A stretch of DNA of 35,657 nucleotides from CAZGTQ01 sp964528575 (lineage in GTDB: Bacteria > Planctomycetota > UBA1135 > GCA-002686595): assembly GCA_964528575.1 (NCBI GenBank), contig CAZGTQ010000169.1:1-35657 (forward strand), written 5' to 3'. Position 1 is the first letter of the stretch. Every line of letters starts with the position of its first letter. Of the stretch, positions 32,060-35,657 are shown one piece after another. The position numbers were made by a program, and so were the translations under genes. The notes beneath the pieces are model-generated. The model was not told the origin of the DNA, ran no database searches, and was given only the letters and a program-made list of their open reading frames with translations.

Positions 32060-32236
32060 CTACCGCGGCGGCCCCTCCTTCACGAACCCCTCTCCGTCAC
32101 AGCATCCACGTCCCGACGCGCGCGCCGCGACGCGCTCCGCGAGCGCGCCGTTCTCGTCGAAGCAGCGCCCGGAGCGGCGCGTGCCGTCTGCTCGCCAGGT
32201 CGGCACTTTGCGACCGCCGGGTGCTCGACGACCCGA
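32060..32236 (-). pseudogene. Decayed 3' fragment of a YwqK/MORN-repeat gene
   Basis: On the minus strand, a frame ending in GEGFVKEGPPR-stop (stop at 32062-32060) matches the end of the intact gene at the window edge (GETFVKQGPPR-stop), and 37 of 41 bases agree between 32057-32097 and 35415-35455. Upstream it still reads GRCFDENGALAER, like HENGDVAER in the intact copy, but the conserved VGTWTLW unit has slipped out of frame and an in-frame TGA (32237-32239) closes it. No start codon or N-terminal part is present. From 32282 to 32459 nothing recognisable is seen before mlaE. Confidence 0.65.
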
Positions 32237-32281
32237 TCAGGGGTCGCCTCCGCGCCCGTCGGCCGCAAAGTACCAACCTGG
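32195..32281. repeat. Imperfect inverted repeat, 21-bp arms
   Basis: Arm 32195-32215 and the reverse complement of arm 32261-32281 agree at 18 of 21 bases, around a 45-bp spacer. Both arms contain GCACTTTGCG/GTACTTTGCG cores, noticeably less GC-rich than the surroundings. It overlaps the 5' side of the YwqK fragment and lies about 180 bp before mlaE. Confidence 0.7.
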
Positions 32282-32459
32282 CGGCATCTACGACGATCTC
32301 GGCAAAGCCTCGGTAGAGTCGGCGGTGCCGCGACAGCTACCACTCAGGGAAGAAGAGCGCGAACCTGGCCGCTCCTGGATCCGCGGGACACGAGAGCGAG
32401 TGGTTCGGCGGGACGAGCGACCGGAAACCGTCGCGCTCGTGAATCGTGCGCATCGACAG

Positions 32460-33245
32460 ATGAACCTGCTCGACTCCATCGGCGCGGCCGTGCTCGCCCG
32501 CGCGCGCAGCGTGACACTCGTCGCCGCGATGATCGCTGCGGCCTTGCGACTCGCGTTGCGCCGTCGAACCTGGGATCGCACGCACCGGCGGGCGATTGCC
32601 GAGCAGGTCTTCGAGATCGGCGTGGGCGCCATGGGCATCGTGGCGTTGCTCGCGGTGTTCGCCGGGCTGCTCGTAGTCCTCCAGGCGCGGTTGTGGCTCG
32701 CGAGGATCGGCCAAGCGGAACTGGTCGGCTCCTTCCTCGTGATCGTCCTCGGCGGGGAGATCGCGCCGTTGGTCGTCAACCTCGTGTTGATCGTGCGCAG
32801 CGGTGCGCCCATGACGGCCGAGTTGGCGGCGATGCGCCTCGCAGGGCACGTGGACGCGCTCGAAGCGCAGGATGTCGACCCGTTCGAGCGCCTCGTGACG
32901 CCCCGCATCATCGCCTTCGGTCTCTCTGTCCTGCCTCTGGCGGCGTTCTTCTTGCTCGGTGCGCATCTCTCGGGCTGGGCTGCGACTGCACTGGTGGCCG
33001 ACGAGCCCGTGACGCTCTTCCATCACTTCACCGAAGTCGCACAGCGGGTTCCTCCTTCCGCCCCTCTCCCCTTCGTCCTCAAATGCATGGCTCCGGCGCT
33101 CGCGACCGCAGCCGTCTGCTGCCACGAGGCTTTCACCGTCCATCGCGTGGACGACATGGCCGGTGCCGCCCGTCGCGGTGTCGTCCGCTCGCTGATAGGT
33201 TTGTTCGTCCTCTCGGCCGTGGTGTCCGCGCTCGTGTACATCTAG
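32460..33245 (+). CDS. mlaE: MlaE/YrbE-type ABC permease of lipid transport
   Basis: A 261-aa integral membrane protein. ATG 32460 (MNLLDSIG) is chosen because MlaE proteins start with this kind of amphipathic helix; the frame is open further upstream but reads like non-coding sequence. Five or six hydrophobic segments are seen (about 55-75, 90-112, 150-172, 205-225, 240-260). The MlaE core GGEIAPLVVNLVLIVRSGAP (98-117) followed by MTAELAAMRLAGHVDAL, then DPFERLVTPRIIA (140-152), matches the family's coupling-helix region. With an MCE protein and an ATPase it would move phospholipids between the two membranes. It is followed 144 bp later by the MCE gene; no mlaF ATPase is between or before them. 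Confidence 0.9.
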   Translation: MNLLDSIGAAVLARARSVTLVAAMIAAALRLALRRRTWDRTHRRAIAEQVFEIGVGAMGIVALLAVFAGLLVVLQARLWLARIGQAELVGSFLVIVLGGEIAPLVVNLVLIVRSGAPMTAELAAMRLAGHVDALEAQDVDPFERLVTPRIIAFGLSVLPLAAFFLLGAHLSGWAATALVADEPVTLFHHFTEVAQRVPPSAPLPFVLKCMAPALATAAVCCHEAFTVHRVDDMAGAARRGVVRSLIGLFVLSAVVSALVYI

Positions 33246-33389
33246 AATCTGTCGCTGAAGGTTCTCGTGTCCGCGCCCGAGCCCGGCACGCCGGCTGCGC
33301 GGGTATTCCCTGCCGCCGGAACCTCTTCGACGTTGTGGGCGTGACACCACGTCTCGCGACGCACGTCCGCCGCTTGCAGGGGAACGCCC

Positions 33390-34433
33390 ATGAGATTCCG
33401 GTATGTGAACGAAGCCGTCGGCACCTTCGTACTCCTGGGGCTGTTGCTGCTTGCGGGCGGCCTGGTGCTGGCCGCGCGCGGCAGCGGCTGGTTCGAGCAG
33501 GACCACAGGTTCGCGGTGAAGCTGCCGCCCCAAGGTGCCTACGGGCTCCGGTCCGGAGCCGAAGTCCACATCCTGGGGACCGTAGTCGGCCGTGTGACGG
33601 CGATCGACGTCGACGCCGACGGGAACATGCGCGCCCAGGTCGCGATCGCGGAGGACTTCGGGGGGTTCGTACGGACCGACTCGATCGCGCTCGTGACGAA
33701 GTCCTTCGGCATGGCCCGCAACGCATTCCTCGAGATTTCGAAGGGCACAGGCCCGTCGCTGCCGCCCGACGGCGTCGTGGACAGCGTGCCGTCCGAAGAG
33801 CTGCCCGAGCTGGTCGAGCAAGCGCTCGGCGACATCCGCTCGGACGTGCTCCCTGCGGTGCGCGAGCTGCGTGTCGCCGCCGAGGAGTGCGCGGCGCTCG
33901 CCGCGGACCTCCGCAACCCCGCCGGAAACCTGCAGCAGGTTCTGTCCAACGCCGCAGAGCTCACCGACACGATGAACCGCGGCGACGGCGCCGTCAGCCG
34001 CCTGCTGCATGATCCGACGCTCGCGGAGAGGCTCGAGACGGCCGCGGGGACGATCGAAGACTCGGCAGGCGAGGCCGGCCGGCTCTTTCGCGACCTGGGG
34101 GAGAGTGCCGCCGAGGTGCGAGCGATCCTGGAGATCGCGCGGGCCGAGACGGAGGCCTTGCAGGGCCTCGCCGCCGAGGCCAGGGGGGCTCTCGACGAGG
34201 TGCACGGGCTGCTGGCCGACACGCGTGTCAGCACCGCGGAGCTGCCGCGGCTGGTGGCCGGCGCCACCGACACGGTCGCGGAACTCCCGGGTGTGCTGCT
34301 GCAGACGCAGAGCACACTGCGGTCGATCGAGCGCCTTGTGCGAGGCATGCAGGGGAGCTGGCTGTTCGGCGGCTCCGCCGAGCCGGCGCCGAGGAGCGCG
34401 CGCCTCTCACCCGCCGAAGCGGGAGAGCGATGA
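33390..34433 (+). CDS. mlaD: MCE/MlaD-family substrate-binding protein
   Basis: A 347-aa protein with an N-terminal TM helix (about 11-29) that anchors it in the inner membrane, a single MCE domain (about 40-120: GAYGLRSGAEVHILGTVVGR at 49-68, then GFVRTDSIALVTKSFGM and NAFLEISKG), and a long helical C-terminal part (about 135-320) with repeated Leu/Ala heptads, as in MCE proteins that build helical tunnels. A strong start with CAGGGGA upstream. The 144-bp gap from mlaE holds nothing recognisable. Its stop overlaps the TPR lipoprotein ATG (ATGA), so those two are coupled. It probably binds lipid in the periplasm as a hexameric ring. Confidence 0.9.
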   Translation: MRFRYVNEAVGTFVLLGLLLLAGGLVLAARGSGWFEQDHRFAVKLPPQGAYGLRSGAEVHILGTVVGRVTAIDVDADGNMRAQVAIAEDFGGFVRTDSIALVTKSFGMARNAFLEISKGTGPSLPPDGVVDSVPSEELPELVEQALGDIRSDVLPAVRELRVAAEECAALAADLRNPAGNLQQVLSNAAELTDTMNRGDGAVSRLLHDPTLAERLETAAGTIEDSAGEAGRLFRDLGESAAEVRAILEIARAETEALQGLAAEARGALDEVHGLLADTRVSTAELPRLVAGATDTVAELPGVLLQTQSTLRSIERLVRGMQGSWLFGGSAEPAPRSARLSPAEAGER

Positions 34434-35371
34434 CCGTCGCGTTCGCACGCGCCGCCGCGCCCGCGCTGCTGCTCGCGATCGCAGCGTGCGGTTCGACGCC
34501 GCCGCCGGTGCCGCGCGACCGCGTCCTCGCCGCCGCGGCCGACGCAGCGCGCGAGGCATACGACGTCGGCAACGTCAGGCTCGCGGCCAGCCTCTATGCT
34601 CGCGCGCTCGACCGTGCGCGGGTGGCCGACTTCGACGCCGACGTGGCCGACCATGCCTACAATCTCGCGCTGTGCCGCATGGCGCTGGGCGACCTCGTCG
34701 CCGCACGCGCGCTCCTCGTGGAAAGTCGCGCGGCCTTCGCCCGAGCGGGGCTCGACGACGCGGACGCGTCGCTGGCCGATGCCCGGCTTTCCCTCGTCGC
34801 GGGCGACGGGACGGGCGCCGCGGAAGCGGCGCGGCGTCTTCTGGAGCGCGAACCACGTGCGATGGTGAGAGCGGAGGCGCTCGTACTGCTCGGTGAAGTC
34901 GCCGTCGCGGAGCATGACGCCGCCGCGGCGCGCGCGGCGTTCGAGGAGGCGTCGTCCGTCGAGCTCGACCCGGCTTCGGACCTGCTCACGTTCGCGCACG
35001 TGCACCGGCTCGCCGGTCGCGTCGCGCTCTTGGAGGACGACTTCGGTTCGGCCGCGCGGAGCTTCGACGAGGAAGCGCGGTGGGCGCGTGAAGGACGGGC
35101 TTACCGTGCGATGGCGGACGCACTGGTGCGATCGGGAAACGCGCACCGCGACGCGGGGGCCTCCGCGTCCGCGGCGGAGCGCTACTACCGCGCGGGTCGG
35201 TCTTTCCTAGCGGCCGGCGACGAGGAGAGAGCTCGTGTGCTGGCGGAGTGGACCCTCGCGCTCGCGGGACCTCGACTGAGACCGGTGGCCGAGGCGCTCG
35301 CAGGCGATGTCGAGGCGGCACTCGACGGAGGGGCAGGTGACCGCGACCTGTCCGGAGCAGGGGCGCAGTGA
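34430..35371 (+). CDS. TPR-like outer-envelope lipoprotein
   Basis: A 313-aa protein with a signal peptide and lipobox LLAIAAC, giving lipidated Cys20, followed by a helical Ala-rich body with TPR-type helix pairs (for example AREAYDVGNVRLAASLYARA, then HAYNLALCRMALGDLVAARA, and RLAGRVALLEDDFGSAARSF). No enzymatic motif. The position, directly coupled to the MCE gene, recalls the accessory lipoproteins (MlaA, or ABC-type 'PqiC' proteins) that accompany MCE systems, but this one is a TPR protein and not a sequence homologue that I can name. It may serve as the outer-membrane dock or assembly factor of the same system. Confidence 0.78.
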   Translation: MTVAFARAAAPALLLAIAACGSTPPPVPRDRVLAAAADAAREAYDVGNVRLAASLYARALDRARVADFDADVADHAYNLALCRMALGDLVAARALLVESRAAFARAGLDDADASLADARLSLVAGDGTGAAEAARRLLEREPRAMVRAEALVLLGEVAVAEHDAAAARAAFEEASSVELDPASDLLTFAHVHRLAGRVALLEDDFGSAARSFDEEARWAREGRAYRAMADALVRSGNAHRDAGASASAAERYYRAGRSFLAAGDEERARVLAEWTLALAGPRLRPVAEALAGDVEAALDGGAGDRDLSGAGAQ

Positions 35372-35414
35372 TCGAGCCAGCGCTTGCGTGACATGGCGGC
35401 GCGCTTCGGCGGCC

Positions 35415-35455
35415 CCGCTACCGCGGCGGTCCCTGCTTCACGAACGTCTCTCCGT
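35415..35455. repeat. Direct repeat with 32057-32097
   Basis: These 41 bases, covering the stop codon and last codons of the minus-strand YwqK-like gene, match 32057-32097 at 37 positions in the same orientation. The two copies bracket the mla cassette. Confidence 0.75.
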
Positions 35456-35657
35456 GCTCGTCCCACAGCGTCCACGTTCCGACGCGCTCGTCCTCGGCGT
35501 ACTCGCCCTCCGCGCGCTTGGCGCCGCCGGGGTACCACAGCGTCCAGATGCCCTCGCGCTCGCCGTCGACGTACTCGCCGCGCTCCGCCACGTCTCCGTT
35601 CTCGTGCCACAGCGTCCACGTGCCGTGGCGGATGCCCGCGACGACCGGGCCGGCGCC
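35418..35657 (-). CDS. YwqK/MORN-repeat protein (C-terminal 80 codons; runs off window)
   Basis: The minus-strand frame is open from the window edge to TAG at 35420-35418. It encodes repeated MORN-type units of about 23 residues: GTWTLWHENGDVAERGEYVD, then GIWTLWYPGGAKRAEGEYAE, then GTWTLWDEHGETFVKQGPPR-stop. Such repeats are found in the 'YwqK family antitoxin'-annotated proteins and other MORN proteins; a protein- or lipid-binding surface role is likely, and the antitoxin label should not be taken literally. The N-terminal part is outside the window. A decayed relative of this 3' end lies at 32060-32236. Confidence 0.85.
   Translation of the reverse strand, partial: GAGPVVAGIRHGTWTLWHENGDVAERGEYVDGEREGIWTLWYPGGAKRAEGEYAEDERVGTWTLWDEHGETFVKQGPPR

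Noticed and set aside
32181..32459. An N-terminal extension of MlaE of 93 residues
   Set aside because: The segment crosses the inverted repeat and the YwqK fragment and has no resemblance to MlaE; the typical MlaE start is at 32460.
35185..35619. A minus-strand open frame at the window end starting with ATG
   Set aside because: It is out of frame with the MORN repeats (GTWTLW units) that define the real gene on the same strand, and part of it is antisense to the TPR lipoprotein.

Overview
The window is very GC-rich bacterial DNA (clearly above 70% GC by eye), almost fully coding. Several traits together point to a member of the phylum Planctomycetota outside the classical model genera: a spirochaete/mitochondrial-type EF-G, PQQ-like beta-propeller proteins of the planctomycete style, a multi-repeat Myb/SANT-like DNA-binding protein, a TMTC-like glycosyltransferase with TPRs, and an array of secreted proteins with a C-terminal 'LPLNxD' module. 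This assignment is an inference from protein style, not from a marker-gene comparison.

Layout. 222-5083: class IV aminotransferase (+), four-repeat Myb-like protein (-), PTS enzyme I (-), two-TM coiled-coil protein (+). 5101-12182: a minus-strand run holding Tex with a long acidic insert and an RGG-like tail, a DJ-1/PfpI-like protein without its nucleophile, a beta-propeller protein and fusA, with a good promoter upstream of fusA and a 12-bp stem-loop behind it. 12495-14764: class I HMG-CoA reductase translationally coupled to a degenerate M23/LytM-domain membrane protein (-). 14810-16668: two coupled SPFH/band-7 proteins (+). 16709-19822: a three-gene glycosylation operon (TMTC-like GT-C enzyme, GT2, DUF2304) (+). 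19853-23246: an S9D glutamyl-endopeptidase-type secreted peptidase and a beta-class DNA methyltransferase (-).

23331-28586: the most distinctive region. Five tandem paralogous secreted proteins of 316-331 aa lie in the same direction, the last four at operon-like spacing, followed by a decayed remnant of a sixth copy. Each has a signal peptide, a disulfide-rich beta-type N-terminal module and a shared C-terminal module of about 125 aa with no membrane anchor. A run of ten C lies just upstream of the first copy, and patches of identical DNA between copies suggest ongoing gene conversion.

28668-35657: guanine deaminase; a short secreted protein broken by a +1 frameshift; a DUF5131 (Gp37/Gp68) radical-SAM-like protein; a secreted PQQ-like propeller; then an Mla-type lipid-transport cassette (permease, MCE protein, TPR lipoprotein) without an ATPase gene in view. 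The cassette is bracketed by two directly repeated 3' ends of YwqK/MORN-repeat genes: one decayed at 32060-32236, one intact and running off the window at 35657. No rRNA, tRNA, CRISPR array, transposase or integrase gene was seen.
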